NCBI RefSeq assembly: GCF_024346995.1
Contig: NZ_AP024888.1
Coordinates: 868,001-932,000 of the forward strand
Direction of reading: 5' to 3'
From: Vibrio palustris
GTDB taxonomy: Bacteria > Pseudomonadota > Gammaproteobacteria > Enterobacterales > Vibrionaceae
Length of the DNA: 64,000 nucleotides
In this document: piece after piece, positions 63,805 through 64,000 of the stretch
How the letters are laid out: each line of letters opens with the position of its first letter
How positions within the stretch are numbered: the stretch's first letter is position 1
Notes under the pieces: model-generated
Told to the model about the DNA's origin: nothing
What the model saw: only the letters and a program-made list of their open reading frames with translations
Database searches by the model: none
Position numbers and translations under genes: made by a program

Positions 63805-64000
63805 ATGGCATCTTCTATAGAGATTAAAAATTTAACTAAAGAATTTGGTGATACAACCGTCCTCAACGATATCTCTTTTAACATTAAACAAAATGAATTT
63901 GTCGTATTTTTAGGGCCATCTGGCTGCGGAAAATCAACTTTGCTGCGTATGATTGCTGGTCTTGAAAGCCTCTCAGATGGGGAGATTTGGATGGATGGGC
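63805..64000 (+). CDS. ABC transporter ATPase, MalK/UgpC type, N-terminal part
   Basis: The first 65 residues before the window ends. [20 protein letters not shown] is the standard start, and Walker A is [18 protein letters not shown] at about residues 38-55, with the [10 protein letters not shown] loop following. This pattern is typical of sugar or glycerol-phosphate importers (MalK, UgpC, MsmX). AAGGA lies nine bases upstream. The rest, including the regulatory domain, is outside the window, so the substrate is open. Confidence 0.85.
   Translation, partial: MASSIEIKNLTKEFGDTTVLNDISFNIKQNEFVVFLGPSGCGKSTLLRMIAGLESLSDGEIWMDG

Noticed and set aside
63635..63820. 61-codon frame before the last ATPase gene
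   Set aside because: Overlaps the ATPase start and its binding site; no family resemblance.

Overview
The window looks like chromosomal DNA of a member of the Vibrionaceae, most likely a Vibrio. The evidence is indirect. It carries a cassette array with attC sites of the Vibrio chromosomal-integron type. Many housekeeping genes are close relatives of gamma-proteobacterial genes (yjeH, ybiT, cysPTWA, cysM, mpaA/mppA, yghU, cyuA), and base composition is moderate. The species cannot be told from the sequence. No rRNA, tRNA, CRISPR array or prophage was seen.

Left core region, 1-10.6 kb: a HAD phosphatase cut by the window edge, a YjeH-type amino-acid exporter, a metallophosphoesterase, an RRF_GI-like small protein, a tandem universal stress protein, a secreted lipase-like hydrolase, a divergent DUF2798/MarR pair sharing a double-dyad operator, an amino-acid-binding protein, a membrane diguanylate cyclase and an MFS transporter.

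Cassette array, about 10.7-26.5 kb: almost every gene lies on the minus strand, and each is followed on that strand by an attC recombination site (17 recognisable sites of about 48-133 bp, plus one destroyed site). Cassettes encode HAD, YciI-like, SAM methyltransferase, DUF523/TudS, GNAT, HD, two LysE-type exporters, CbrC, SMI1/KNR4-type immunity-like proteins, a chloramphenicol-phosphotransferase-like kinase and several unknowns. No integron integrase gene is visible, so within this window it is a cluster of attC sites without integrase. Insertion sequences have entered it repeatedly. An intact IS110-family element sits exactly in one attC core and has a structured leader that looks like a bridge/seek RNA. 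A second attC core carries only the 3' end of a related element. An IS3-type element with a frameshifted orfB splits another attC, and ISAs1-type remnants fill one cassette and the 16.0-16.8 kb gap. A 23-bp block recurs beside attC-core-like sequence at four places.

Right boundary, 26.5-28.6 kb: a truncated small membrane-protein gene abuts an intact ISAs1-family element, itself next to a fragment of another ISAs1 copy.

Right core region, 28.6-64 kb: a chemoreceptor, YghU-type glutathione enzyme, glutamine amidotransferase, GhrA-like dehydrogenase, double GNAT, esterase and AbrB-like membrane protein. Then comes murein-peptide recycling (mpaA divergent from an mppA-like binding protein). A sulfur block follows: cysPTWA for sulfate/thiosulfate import, a divergent cysM, an aldo/keto reductase and the cysteine desulfidase cyuA. 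After ybiT and small genes there is a nickel/peptide-type ABC operon whose two permeases are fused into one protein. An overlapping amidoligase plus C26 glutamine-amidohydrolase pair and a FecBCD-type iron-complex transporter with a Fur-box-like upstream site come next. The window ends inside a MalK/UgpC-type ATPase gene.
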